From contig NC_080540.1 in NCBI RefSeq assembly GCF_028640845.1, positions 282,986,524-283,050,523 of the forward strand: a DNA stretch of 64,000 nucleotides, read 5' to 3'. Made by a program: the position numbers and the translations under genes. This DNA is from Ahaetulla prasina (lineage: Eukaryota; Chordata; Lepidosauria; Squamata; Colubridae). Shown in pieces: positions 21,650 through 31,961 of this stretch (position 1 is the first letter of the stretch; each line of letters begins with the position of its first letter). The notes below the pieces were generated by a model. The model saw nothing but the letters and a program-made list of their open reading frames with translations. It did not search any database and had not been told where the DNA came from.

Positions 21650-22375
21650 AGCACATCTGGATGGTTGCAGCCAGACCAATTCTCGAATACAGCTCGTCTG
21701 CCTGGAATCCACACTGTAATTCAATTAATACAATTGAGCAGATCCAGAGGTATTTCATGAGAAGAGTATTCCACTCTTATGCTTGCAACAGAATCCCTTA
21801 TGCCAATTTTGGGCTTGGACAACCTGGAACTATGCCGCTTACGGTCTGACCTAAGCAGAGTACACAAAATTGTCTGCTACCATGTCCTACCTGTCAACAA
21901 CTACTTCAGCTTCAACCACAATAATACACGGGCAAACAATAGATACAAACTCAAGGGCCTCTGGTGGCTCAACAGACTAAGCAGTCTGTTATTAACACAG
22001 CTGCTTGCAATTACTGCGAGTTCAAGTCCCACCAGGCCCAAGGTTGACTCAGCCTTCCATCCTTTATAAGTTAGGTAAAATGAGGACCCAGATTGTTGGG
22101 GGCAATAAAAGTTGACTTTGTATATAATATACAAATGGATGAAGACTATTGCTTAACACAATGTAAGCCGCCCTGAGTCTTCGGAGAAGGGCGGGATATA
22201 AATTCAAATAAAAAAAATTTAAAAAGGTAAACCGCTCCAAACTTGATTGCAGAAAATACGACTTCAGCAACAAAGTGGTCAACACCTGGAATGCTCTACC
22301 TGACTCCATTGATACAGTCCCCAGACCTTCAACCTTAAACTGTCTATCGTGGCCCTCACCCCATTCCTAAGAGGT
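21650..22375 (+). mobile_element. L3/CR1-type LINE ORF2 C-terminus split by a SINE
   Basis: LINE pieces are 21650-21955 and 22226-22375. The left piece encodes RPILEYSSSAWNPHC, INTIEQIQRYFMRRVFHSYA, then FNHNNTRANNRYK. After the SINE it resumes with KLDCRKYDF and VVNTWNALPDS in the translated sense. Same protein region as the copy at 1-672. It carries frameshifts and is truncated at both ends. Confidence 0.87.
21956..22225 (+). mobile_element. tRNA-derived SINE with L2-like tail
   Basis: ggcctctggtggctcaacag head, gagttcaagtcccaccagg B box, tail ccgccctgagtcttcggaga. Inserted into the LINE coding sequence. Confidence 0.93.
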
Positions 22376-22379
22376 CCAT

Positions 22380-22514
22380 AAAGGTGGTGTGTAAGTGCCC
22401 CCCCACCCCGCTGTGGTGCAGGAGGCTGACTAGGCCATGCGCCAACCATGGCCACGCCCACCCAGCAACCGGGCAAAGAACCCCTTGCTAAAATTTTTGA
22501 AGCCCACCCCTGGG
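22380..22514. mobile_element. hAT-like element, right half
   Basis: Matches the right half of the 48683-49084 element (ggaggctgactaggccatgc, ccacgcccacccagcaacc, gaaccccttgctaaaatttt, gaagcccacccctg). The left half is absent; it abuts the LINE directly. Confidence 0.75.
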
Positions 22515-22643
22515 TGGGAGGCATTCAAATGAGATTTCTGGACTTGGGCCTTTCCCGATTTCAAAAATACCAGAGGTGAAGTAACCCTTAAACAGGGTCC
22601 ATACCTAAGAATTCTCTTAATAAAGTAGATCTGTGGTCCAAAC

Positions 22644-23152
22644 CAGGGGTGAAATGTAAAAATTTGTTACTAACCAGTTCTGTGGGCATTGCTTGGGGGA
22701 GGGTAATGTGACTGGGTGGGCATGGCCAACTTTTTTTTTTAACTTTTAAAAGCATGTTTTCTACAACCTCTTTGGCTGAAAAGGTTGTAGAAAAAATGCT
22801 TTTAAAGGGATCTGACAATCCCAGCTGAGTTGCCTGATCGCCAGAACCTTTTAAAAGCTTTTTTTTTTACAACCTCTTCGGTCGAAGAGGTTGTAGAAAA
22901 ATGCTTTTAAAAGGTTCTGACAATCCCAGTTGAGCCATGTGATTATCAGAGGCTTTTTGTTTTACTTTTAAAAGCATTTTTTCGGCCAAAGAAAAAATTG
23001 CTTTTAAAAGTAAAAAAAACCCTCTGATGATCACGCGGCTCAGCTGGGCATGAGTGGGGGGCAGGGATTTTTGCTACTGGTTCTCCAAACCACCCGCTGC
23101 CATCGCTATCGGATTGGGTAATCCGGTCTGAACCGGGAGCATTTCACCCCTG
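22644..23152. mobile_element. hAT element with three internal hairpins
   Basis: Ends CAGGGGTGAAATG / CATTTCACCCCTG. Flanking octamers gtccaaac (22636-22643) and gtccaaat (23153-23160), 7 of 8 identical. Inside are three successive inverted repeats at about 22746-22806, 22848-22920 and 22951-23030. The first two have arms ctacaacctctt / aaggttgtag, and cttttaaaag recurs. No coding sequence. Confidence 0.88.
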
Positions 23153-23504
23153 GTCCAAATCAATTTATGGCTCTTCCCACAAAAAATGGTGGCATGTTTC
23201 TTTCTTCAATTTCCTTCTCCTCTCTTATTTTTCTATTCTTCCTTTCGATCACCCATTTCCTCTTTCATTAAGTGGTCTAACAAATTCATTGTAGAATAAA
23301 ATAGGGGAGGATGGAGAGGAAGGAAGACTGGTCTTCCTTCCAGTTCTGTGCACCACAATATTAAAAAAAGATGTTGAGACTCTGGAAAGAGTTCAGAGAA
23401 GAGAAACAAAAATGATTAGAAGGCTGCAGGCTAAAACATACGAAGAACAGTTTCAAGAATTGGATATGTCTAGTCTAATGAAAAGAAGGACTAGAAGAGA
23501 CATG

Positions 23505-23729
23505 TCTATGGAGATTCTCAGTCATCCAGGTCATGGTTGTTCCAAAGTGCTTTTTCAAGAGGCAACTGGACTTTCTGGTTTTTCTTTGAAGATCCTCATT
23601 TCGCTCCTCATCCAAGAAGCTTCTTCTCCATCCAGTCAGAGCTGAAGAAGCTTCTTGGATGAGAAGCAAAACCTCTTCAAAAAAACCCCAGAAAGTCCAG
23701 TTGCCTCTTGAAAAAGCACCTTTGGGTAC
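23505..23729. mobile_element. Palindromic 'tctatggagattctcag' element in CR1
   Basis: Left arm tctatggagattctcagtca through catccaagaagcttcttctc; right arm gaagaagcttcttggatgag through cctcttgaaaaagcaccttt. It is flanked by a 12-bp repeat AGAAGAGACATG (23493-23504; 23730-23741). The right terminus lacks about 35 bp of the arm. Confidence 0.82.
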
Positions 23730-24026
23730 AGAAGAGACATGATTGCACTGTTCCAATATTTGACGGGATCCTACAAAGACAAGGGGATTTTCCAAAGCAC
23801 CGAAAGGCAAGATGAGAAACAATGGATGGAAACTAACCAAGGAGAGAAGCAACCTAGAGCTAAGGAGAACATTCCTAATGGTGAGAGCAATCAACCAATG
23901 GAACAATTTGCCTTCGGAAGTTGTGGGTGCTGCATCACCAGAAGAGAATGCACAGCCATTTGTCTGAAGTGGTCTCCTGCTCGAGCAGGTTGGTTAGACT
24001 AGAAAGACCTCCAAGTCCCTTCCAAC

Positions 24027-24246
24027 CAGTGGTGAAATCCAAATTTTTTTACTACTGGTTCTGTGGGTGTGGCTTGGTGGCGTGGTGTGGCTTGGTGGGC
24101 ATGACAGGGGAAGGATACTGCAAAATCTTCATTCCCACCCAACTCTGGGGCTAGCCAGAGGTGGTATTTGCCAGTTCTCCAAACTACTCAAAATTTCCAC
24201 TACCAGTTCTCCAGAACCTGTCAGAACCTGCTGGATTTCACCCCTG
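24027..24246. mobile_element. hAT MITE, CAGKGGTGAAATCC family
   Basis: Ends CAGTGGTGAAATCC / GGATTTCACCCCTG; perfect octamer CTTCCAAC (24019-24026; 24247-24254). Inserted in the CR1 3' UTR. Single-unit counterpart of the expanded copy at 10897-11273. Confidence 0.95.
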
Positions 24247-24299
24247 CTTCCAACTCTCTTATTCTATGTTTTATGTTCTAAGATTAGACTCTTCTGGGA

Positions 24300-24342
24300 T
24301 GAGTGAGTGAGTGAGTGAGTGAGTGAGTGAATGAATGAATGA
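24300..24342. repeat. (GAGT)n / (GAAT)n microsatellite
   Basis: Ten or so tetranucleotide units at the CR1 3' boundary. Confidence 0.93.
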
Positions 24343-24548
24343 GTTTTAAGTTGCTCCTCTTGAATGCTGTGTCCTGTTTTTCAACGTGGGCAACCAGACT
24401 CAGGCCTATAGTGCAACATCTATTTCAGCAGAAGCAAGCCAGGATGGGCAACCTCAATGATCCAGAAAATCCTAACCCAACAGATCTGGAGGGTACCTGG
24501 TTGTTTTCTCTGTGCAGATATACACACAGCAGACTTCCCAGAGATGTT

Positions 24549-25290
24549 AAGGGGTCCCCAACCTTTCGGACCTCAGGGACCACTAAATTCATAATTTTAA
24601 ATCGCGTGGACCACTAATATGATGTGCTTAATGACCGGCTGGGTGGTGTGGCTAGGTAGTCATGTGACTGGGTGGCCATGACCAACTTGATGTCACTCAC
24701 GTCGAGGGGCACCTCACCGGCCTCTGCTCACTCCTCCCCTCCTACCCATTTCTCCCCTGTCTGCCCAGGCTCCTTAGGGCCCCAACAAGAAGCAGTCATT
24801 GGAGCTAAGCAGCCACCATGAGAAAGAGTTGGCAAAACAGCTGCCTCAGTTCAAATTGGATCTGACCGAGAAGGAGGCTCAGCAGAAGCACCTCACTGAG
24901 GACTACAAGCAGAGGGAAGACCTGCAGGAGTGCAAGGCCAGGTCCTGGCTCCTGTAGGCTCAGCGGGCTGAGATGGTCAGCCAGTTCTGGGCCATGTTCC
25001 ACTAGAACAAGGCCCTCCGGCTCTTCGTCACCAGCAGCACTTCCCTCCAGCCTTCGCCCAAAGTCCTACACCAGGAGGCTGAAGCAGACCCCAACCCACA
25101 CAAAAAGACCCTGAAGGGGGAGACTCTCTGCAGCAACACACGCATTCATTGCATGTATCGAGTCCAGGGGCCAGAGTTTGAGAACCCCTGATTTAGTCCA
25201 ATATAAAAAATGCAAATAACCTTTCTGGGGACCACCAAAATTTTCTCGCAGACCACCAGTGATCCACGGACCACCAGTTGGTGACCGCTG
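24549..25290. mobile_element. hAT-like element carrying a coiled-coil gene fragment
   Basis: The left end aaggggtccccaacctttcg and the right end cagttggtgaccgctg have the GGTC(C/A)CCAAC look of hAT termini. Both flanking modules repeat ggaccac motifs. The 8-bp flanks (gagatgtt / ctctaata) do not match, so the copy is old or rearranged. Its interior holds the coding-like block at 24781-25131. Confidence 0.6.
24781..25131 (+). pseudogene. Decayed coiled-coil protein fragment in a transposon
   Basis: One frame stays open, apart from two TAG codons (24952-24954 and 25003-25005), over about 115 codons. It reads SLELSSHHEKELAKQL, then KLDLTEKEAQQKHLTEDYKQ, QRAEMVSQF, KALRLFVTSSTSLQPSPK and DPNPHKKTLKG. 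Glu/Lys/Gln/Leu content and heptad-like spacing suggest a coiled coil of a cytoskeletal or centrosomal type. There is no ATG context, no flanking splice sites and no homologous exon nearby. I do not recognise the parent gene with confidence. I infer a host coding segment (retrocopy or exon block) carried inside the DNA transposon. Confidence 0.55.
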
Positions 25291-25299
25291 CTCTAATAC

Positions 25300-26310
25300 G
25301 TAAGTTGTGGTGATTCATATGCATTTTGGTTGGATGCTTCTGCAATTCACAGACCTCACCATCTGCTGATGCCTCAGAGGACCCTGTCAAGTGAAGCATC
25401 AAAGCAGGAAGAGGTTCAGGGACCCACATGATCCTTGCTGCATTCCAGGAACGCCTTGTTGCAAAACTTTTCGAAATGTGCCAAGGCCCTATGTTGAAAT
25501 AGATAAGGAAAGAGCGCTCTTATTTGCTTGCAACTGATAGCAAAGGGGACAGGTGCTGGCTCCAAAAAGAAAGGAAGAAAGGAAGGAAGAGAAAAAAAAG
25601 AAAGAAAAAAAGGATGACCAGCTAGTCTGGCCATCCGGTCATTAGACTCCAGACCTTTGTGACAAAGCTATTCAAACAAAATTATTCAAACAGATGCCGG
25701 CTGTGAAAGTGACATATAGCACACATATACGCACACACACGCACACACACAGATGGAGAGGGAGAGAGATTGGTACTGGATTATCCCAGCCTGGTTTCTT
25801 ACCAGAAGCGGCCAAAAAGAGAAAGTGGTTTTTCAATAATTGCTGATGGCTTGTCACGATCTGAGGCTCAACCGTCCCAATGGGTTATATATTGGAGCCT
25901 GGCAGGGAACCGTTGCATAAAAATGAGATCTTTGGCAGACCGCAAGTAGGCCATAGAGAAAAATGGGGGGAGTGCTGGGGGAGAACCTTCAAATACAAAG
26001 CGAACAGCAAACAAAGAGACCCAACAATCTAACTGGATCAGGCCTGCACAACTCACTTTCTCTCTGCAATGAACCATTTTATGTAAGAGCTATTACGGTG
26101 CAAGACTTACAGAATTAAGAATCTAGGAGCCTCTCCTTCTTTACCTACTTTTTGAGTTGCAATTGGCACTGAGAGCATCTTATGCATTTTACGCTCTCGG
26201 TGTCTATTTCCCTGACAATGGTAAGGGAAAAAGAGATATTAGCAACCCAGCTAAAAGAAATGTTTATTTTCACCCAAATGCTGAGACATCTCATTTTCTT
26301 CTGCCTATCA
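25300..26310. other. Unannotated interval
   Basis: A GA-rich tract at about 25563-25612 and (CA)n at 25735-25750. Otherwise apparently unique, with no domain-bearing frame. Confidence 0.35.
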
Positions 26311-26319
26311 CTTATAGCA

Positions 26320-26431
26320 GGGGTGTCAAATTCAAGGTCTGGGAGCTGGATCCGTCCCACAGGCTGCTTAGATCTGGCCCATGGGACCGCCCTGGAAACA
26401 GCAAATAACCGGCCTGTGGTACCTCTGCCAG
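26320..26431. mobile_element. hAT-like element, left half
   Basis: Begins caggggtgtcaaattcaagg, then tggatccgtcccacaggctg. The element breaks off at the start of the (TTCTC)n tract. The right-half counterpart of this family is seen at 54035-54222. Confidence 0.7.
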
Positions 26432-26730
26432 CTTCTCTTCTCTTCTCTTCTCTTCTCTTCTCTTCTCTTCTCTTCTCTTCTCTTCTCTTCTCTTCTCTTC
26501 TCTTCTCTTCTCTTCCCTTCCCTTCCTTTTCTTCCTTCCTCCCTTCCTTCCCTTCTCCCTCCTTCCTTCCCTTCCCTTCTCCCTTCCTTCTGTTCTCTTC
26601 TCCCTTCCTTCCTTCCTTCCTTCTCTCTCTTCCTTCCTTCCCTTCCTTCCTTTCCCTCCCTCCCCTCCTCTCCTCTCTCCTCTCCCTCCCCTCCTCTCCT
26701 TTCCTCCCCTTCCCTCCCCTTCTTCAACTT
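26432..26730. repeat. (TTCTC)n microsatellite and pyrimidine tract
   Basis: About 17 pure TTCTC units (26432-26515), followed by 215 bp of pure C/T sequence. The 183-198-codon frames here, and the reverse Arg/Glu/Lys frame, are repeat translations. Confidence 0.97.
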
Positions 26731-27220
26731 TGAAGCTTTGGTTCCTTCAGCTTTGAACCTCAACCTTCAACTTGCAAGAAAATGTACTCCTTTGTACATC
26801 CAGTGTATGGGTTCAGGGTCCTGTGCTGCCAAACCCTTGCCCGCCTGCTCACCCGCCCCCAACCAGAGTCCAAGAAACAGCACTTATCTAAGGATCTCAT
26901 ATTATTACCGTGTTGATAAATATCATTTTCTCAAATTAGGGAGTTGGCTTTCCCTTTGCTACAAAACTGGAAGATAACAACCTCTACCAAAACTGGTGAA
27001 CCACTTCTCGGAGCCACTGAAACTCTCCTATCACTTGGGTTAGCCAACTGCTTGGGATGAATGGCTTTCCCCGGAACAGCTGCTGTCTCTATCAGTTAAT
27101 TCCTTATGGATGGACCTTTGGTTTCTCGTTTGAGCTCGGTGGAGAAAGCGAGGGAGGCAGAAGCAAAAGGAGAAGGGAAGGAAATAAGCACCTTTGATTT
27201 CTTTTGCACAAATAAGAATG

Positions 27221-27263
<43 letters not shown>

Positions 27264-27734
27264 CATTGCCTGTCTGAACGTCTGCCGTGGGGCAGAGAAA
27301 TTGTGTGCATCATGATTCAAGCACAATTGTGCAATGAGGATCCGGTTTCTACGATGGCATTGGGCTTTCTCCCATCAGCTTTGATTGCTTATATTCTTGC
27401 ACTCTGAATTCATGGTCCATTATGCTGGGGAAGGTCAAGAGAAGCCATATTGATTGAGAGGTAAGCCTCATTTATCAGAAGCTATCAGAGCTAAATGCAG
27501 GTTTCATTTAGTCATGAATAATTCCTATAAAGGGCTCTACCGAGATATCCACCACTCCATATGGTCTTTCAAGATAAGGTCGTCCCCCCCAAGACAAAGG
27601 CAGACATACTATCAAATGCATAGCATGGATTCTCAAATTATATGAGATTATAATCACACCAGTGATTGTATGGTATATGATAAATCATCCTGTGTTTTTG
27701 CTGGCTGTTTCAACTCTTACCCTCAAAATAATGC
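26731..27734. other. Unannotated interval with (GA)n
   Basis: (GA)n at 27223-27259; otherwise no repeat or gene recognised. Confidence 0.4.
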
Positions 27735-28097
27735 TACAGAGCCCTGCACATCAAAACAGCTAGACACAAGAACAGTTTTTTCCCGAACGCCATCACTCTG
27801 CTAAACAAATAATTCCCTCAACACAGTCAAACTATTCACTAAGGCTGCATGACTGTTAGTCTTCACATCGTTCCCATCAACCCTCTCCTCCTACTTATGA
27901 CTGTAACTTTGTTGCTTGTATCCTTACGATTTATACTGATATTTTTTCCTGGTTGCTTATTTGTACCCTATGACTATCATTAAGTATTGTACCTTATGAT
28001 TCTTGTCGAATGTATCTTGTCTTTTTATGTATATTGAGAGCATATACACAAATTCCTTGTGTGTCCAATCACACTTGGCCAATAAAGAATTCATTCC
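27735..28097 (+). mobile_element. Snake-type L3/CR1 LINE 3' end
   Basis: Includes the end of ORF2 (ARHKNSFFPNAITLLNK then stop), the full 3' UTR (ctatgactatcattaagtat, tgtgtccaatcacacttggc) and aataaagaattcattcc. This is the most complete view of the 3' UTR whose reverse copies seed the AATAG tracts at 31.9, 33.7 and 37.6 kb. Confidence 0.88.
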
Positions 28098-28110
28098 CCC
28101 CCCTCTCTCT

Positions 28111-28359
28111 CAGGGGTCAGCAACCCGCAGCTCTGGAGCCACATATGGCTCTTTCATCCCTCTGCTATGGCTCACTGTTGCTGGTCAGCTCCACAATTGA
28201 TAGGGGTTTCGGTTAGGACAGGTAGAGGAAAAAGGATGCTGCGCTAGGAGGAGACTCTATGGTGGGGGAATCGGACTTCCGGTCGGCTCCAGAATTGAAT
28301 GGGGGGCATCTGATTAGGACCTTTGTGGCTCCTTGAATGTTTAAGGTTGCCGATCCCTG
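28111..28359. mobile_element. hAT-like element
   Basis: Ends CAGGGGTCAGCAACC / GGTTGCCGATCCCTG form an inverted pair. The flanking octamers do not match (the left side is a CT run). Confidence 0.72.
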
Positions 28360-28420
28360 ATGTGCTTTCACTAGCTGTCCCCACAAGGTTTTGTACAGCT
28401 CTGATAAAATCAATCTTTTT

Positions 28421-28462
28421 TTCTTTCTTTCCTTCCTTCCTTCCTTCCTCCCTCCCTCCCTC
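28421..28462. repeat. (TTCC)n / (CCCT)n tract
   Basis: Short pyrimidine microsatellite. Confidence 0.9.
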
Positions 28463-29126
28463 TTCACTACCCTCCTTGATAAGACAAGGAATAGGGGCAG
28501 TTTTTATATCCTCCAACAATGGAAAATTGAAAGTGGTTCAATTCACCCAGGCTTCTATGAGATGAAGCCACTGGAACTTGATAGTCTGATGTTTCAAGTG
28601 CTTCTAAGGATTCGACTTCTTTTCATTCTTATTTTTATTTCTCAAAAGGAATCTGCACTTTTTCTCCAGGTAGTTACCCAGCAGAGAAAAATCATACAGA
28701 TAATGAATAATAGTGACTTATTTACACAGACCAGCTGTGTACAGAGCTCTTTACAAAGAGTAGCTTTGACAGGTAAAGTTTTGCAATCTATAAATAGGTC
28801 CAGCTGAATCTTAGGGCAAAAGGAGGCTGGCAAGACACTGTGTAGAAACTCTGGATTATTTCGGCAGCACATCTGTATTAGTGGTTAATAATTTCTATAT
28901 GAGAAATTTTAAACTCATAGGAACACAGAATGACAAAGTTTGCTTAAATTTAAAACTTCCATAGGATTTTGCTTCTTTTGGCATTGTAACAAAAAACAGT
29001 GTCATAATGTTGTGTCGCAAATTCTGTCCTTCTGGGACACGCATGCAAATGTTGTGGAGCATATAGGGGGAAAAACGAAGCTTGCATTGTGTGACTGTGA
29101 TGCTGCTGGTTTCAATTTGATGTCAG
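28463..29126. other. Unannotated interval
   Basis: No recognisable repeat or coding exon. Confidence 0.35.
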
Positions 29127-29270
29127 TTAACAGTAACAGAGTTGGAAGAGACCTTGGAGGTCATCTAGTCCAACCCCCTGCTCATGCAGGAGACCTATAC
29201 TAGGGATTCGAACCACCGACCTTTCTAATCGACAAGCTCAGCGTCTTAGCCACTGAGCCACCTAGCCAGG
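29127..29270 (-). mobile_element. tRNA-headed SINE with a CR1-type tail
   Basis: Minus strand: head taggtggctcagtggctaag (A box) and gtggttcgaatccctag (B box GGTTCGAATCC), followed directly by gcagggggttggactagatg and acctccaaggtctcttccaa, which is a CR1 3' end. The junction lies near 29190. It is either a true CR1-mobilised SINE or a chance abutment. Confidence 0.75.
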
Positions 29271-29539
29271 CTATATCCCGGCAATGTCCATTGTTCCCTC
29301 TTGACATTGATGTTATTGGCACATATTTTTCGTATTCAAAAAAGAATATGTGAATGAAGGACTATGTCAATCATTATTCCATCTTTATTTCCAGCTTTCA
29401 AAGTTTTGTTCCCATGTAGAATTCTCATCCTTTTTATGATTTATTCATTTTTTTGAGGCCATGGAAGGCCTTCTGAGAGCAAACACATATTTAGCCCGGA
29501 AGAGAAGATGCCTTGTAGCCCAGACCAGACAGGCTAAAA

Positions 29540-29828
29540 CAGTGGTGGAATTCTACTGGTTCGCTCAAATTTGGGCGAACCGTTAGCTCTGACTTTCAGC
29601 CGTGAGTGAACCAGTTTGCTCCAACTTTGAAGTGGGCCCACCTGCCCGCCTCTGCATTATACTCACCTATATTTCCGTTTCCGAAGCCCAGCTGATCAGT
29701 GTGGCAGAGTGGATTGTCACACCTCAGCGGTTTTCCTCACCAGCTGCAATGCAGAAGGTGACTTTCTCAAAACTGCACACGCATGCGCTCAGCGAACCAG
29801 TTGTTAAACCGGTAGGATCCCACCACTG
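29540..29828. mobile_element. hAT MITE
   Basis: Ends CAGTGGTGGAATTCTAC / GTAGGATCCCACCACTG. Flanks ggctaaaa and gatctaaa match only with an offset. Confidence 0.75.
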
Positions 29829-30329
29829 GATCTAAAAGCATTGAATCACTAAACAACACATTCAACTTCTCTGATCAAAAAACCAGAAGTCCTTAAATGT
29901 TTGCAATGTCCCCTGCCCTGTGTGCGGACATTGCCACAGAGAGGGGAGCATGGTATATGAAAAGGAACATTGGTTTGGTTGGCCCAATCAATCAAGCGAG
30001 GAGATTTGAACCTGGCATGAAGCCAATCTGGACTGCTTGGACTTCATCTGCTTCTCCTCGTGTCCTCTAAACCAGGACAAGATCCTGGTCTGGCCTTGGC
30101 CTGGCATGGTCCTGAATGCAGCCACCGCTACAAGCATCAGGATAGAGAACCTAGAAGCAGAGGGTTGTCTTTGACCCAAGTCGCTCATCAAGATTGCCTT
30201 TGTCTTCTCCATATGCACCTATCATGCAGTGAACTGGAGTGTGTTGGGTTGTCTCCTTCTGGACCTCCCAATCGTTACAGAGGTGGATACATGGTGTTGG
30301 GTTGTTAAATTGTTTTAAACTGTAGCTGT
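29829..30329. other. Unannotated interval
   Basis: No recognisable element. The 82-codon plus-strand frame at 30060 has no domain. Confidence 0.35.
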
Positions 30330-30402
30330 CTATTCCTGCCTTGGGCAGTGGTTGGATTAGAAGATCTCCAGGGTCCCTTGAAGTCCTATAATTCTATGGT
30401 AC
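30330..30402 (+). mobile_element. CR1 3' end fragment
   Basis: gtggttggattagaagatct, ccagggtcccttgaagtcct, ataattctatggt: the CR1 terminal motif. Confidence 0.75.
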
Positions 30403-31150
30403 TTCTTCCCTGAATACCCCACTCTGCTGAGCTTCCCAATCTGATATTGGCACGCCATTCTAAAGTTCCAAGGAGAAGCCAGTGTGAATTGAGAATCTGC
30501 CAAGTCTATTATTCCATCCAATTATTCTCCATCACCACATTCATGCTTGATGCTTCCTCAGCTATGGAAACGTTCTTCCAAGTTAGACTGTTTAGTTAAT
30601 TAATTGTAGCATGCATGAAAAGTCCAGACTCATAATCGACAAGAATTGATAGTGGGAGAGAAATCCATTAACGTTTTCCATCTGTACACATTTTCTCAGA
30701 AGAATTGTAACAGAAGGCTTCAACATTTCAAATCCGTTGAGGTAGATGAAAGTTTTTCTTTTCCAGAGGTTCGCTTGAGCAAGCATTGCAAAGCATGAAT
30801 CTAATTTGCAAAACAAAAGTCCCAGATGACATTTGCCCATATATTATTCATGATCTATTGAGTTTTTCAGCATTCAGGGCCTTCCTTGTGTTTTTTTTTT
30901 TAAATTCCCTGCCTTGTTGGTCTCATTAATATATTAATAACCACTCTGTCTTACAAAATGGGAATTATCCTTCCAAAGAAAACACATATTTAATGCAATT
31001 AAAACATATAAACCCTTCCCTTAAGGTAATGAGAACAGTACCTTTACCTTCAAGACATAGGTTTATTCAAAGGGGCCTACATAAGGCCTACATACCTCCC
31101 CCATGCAAGATCAAAGGACTATTTCAGAAGTCAGGAGCAATACCCATTTG
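30403..31150. other. Unannotated interval
   Basis: AT-rich, no recognisable gene or repeat. Confidence 0.35.
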
Positions 31151-31152
31151 TA

Positions 31153-31345
31153 ATCACAGAATCATACAATTATGAAGTTGGAAGGAACCCTAAAAGTCAC
31201 CTAGTCCAGGGGTCTGCAAAGTTGGCTCTTTTAAGACTTGTGGACTTCAACTCCCAGAGTTCCATCACCAGAGCCTGGGAGTTGAAGTCCACAAGTCTTA
31301 AAAGAGCCAACTCTGCAGACCCCTAGACTAGTCCAACTCTCTCTG
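31153..31345 (-). mobile_element. CR1 3' end split by a palindromic MITE
   Basis: CR1 pieces agttggaaggaaccctaaaa ... cacctagtcc and ctagtccaactctctctgc flank the MITE at 31207-31325. Confidence 0.8.
31207..31325. mobile_element. Palindromic hAT-type MITE inside CR1
   Basis: Ends CAGGGGTCTGCAAAGTTGGC / AACTCTGCAGACCCCTA; flanks acctagtc and gactagtc (6 of 8). Confidence 0.85.
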
Positions 31346-31353
31346 CAAAGATA

Positions 31354-31717
31354 CAGGTAGCCCTCAACTTAATTTGTTTCATTCAGTGACTGCTCAAAGT
31401 TACAACGACACTGAAAAAAGTGACTTAGCACCATCTTTCACCCTTACGACCACTGCAGCATCCTCACGGACGTATGATCAAAATTCATTCGCTTGGCAAT
31501 TGACTCAGATTTATGACGGTTGCCGGGGATCATGTGATCCCCTTTTTGTGACCTTCTGACAAAGCAAAATCAACAGGGAAGCCAGATTCACATAACAACC
31601 GGGTTACAAACTTAATAGCAGCAGTGATTCACTTAACATCTGGGGCAAGAAAGGTTGTAAAGTGGAGCAAAATTCATTTAACAACTGCCTCGTTTAGCAA
31701 CAAAAATTTTGGGCTCC
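31354..31717. mobile_element. TA-flanked mariner-like MITE
   Basis: Begins at TA with CAGGTAGCCCTCAACTTAAT; interior ttacgaccactgcagcatcc and atgtgatccccttttgtgac. The right end is truncated after ttttgggctcc. Confidence 0.78.
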
Positions 31718-31886
31718 ATTCCCTTTGAAAGGTTCAAGTCTTTATAGATTATCCCAGTTTTGCACATCTCACCATTAAGGGGTTTCTCCTTACTTACTTC
31801 AGGTTTCTGAAACCGTACTATGTTCTATCCTTGCTTTTCTACTTCTCCCCAATCCTTCTTTCCCTCTGTGCTAATTTTCAGCCTGA

Positions 31887-31961
31887 AGAATAGAATAGAA
31901 TAGAATAGAATAGAATAGAATAGAATAGAATAGAATAGAATAGAATAGAATAGAATAGAAT
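31887..31961. repeat. (AATAG)n tract 1 on a LINE 3' end
   Basis: Fifteen or so perfect pentamers abutting ttctttattggccaagtgtg, the 3' end of a minus-strand L3/CR1 LINE. Typical microsatellite seeding. Confidence 0.97.

Larger units (their letters stand above)
23337..24290 (+). mobile_element. CR1 LINE 3' region with two nested insertions
   Basis: CR1 pieces are about 23337-23504, 23730-24026 and 24247-24290. Translated motifs ETLERVQRRE, MIRRLQAKTYEEQFQEL and MKRRTRRDM run into the 3' UTR (cccttccaactctcttattc). It is interrupted by the palindromic element at 23505 and the hAT MITE at 24027. Confidence 0.88.

Noticed and set aside
26182..26977. Frames of 131-198 codons (Ser/Leu/Pro or Arg/Glu/Lys)
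   Set aside because: (TTCTC)n and pyrimidine-tract translation.
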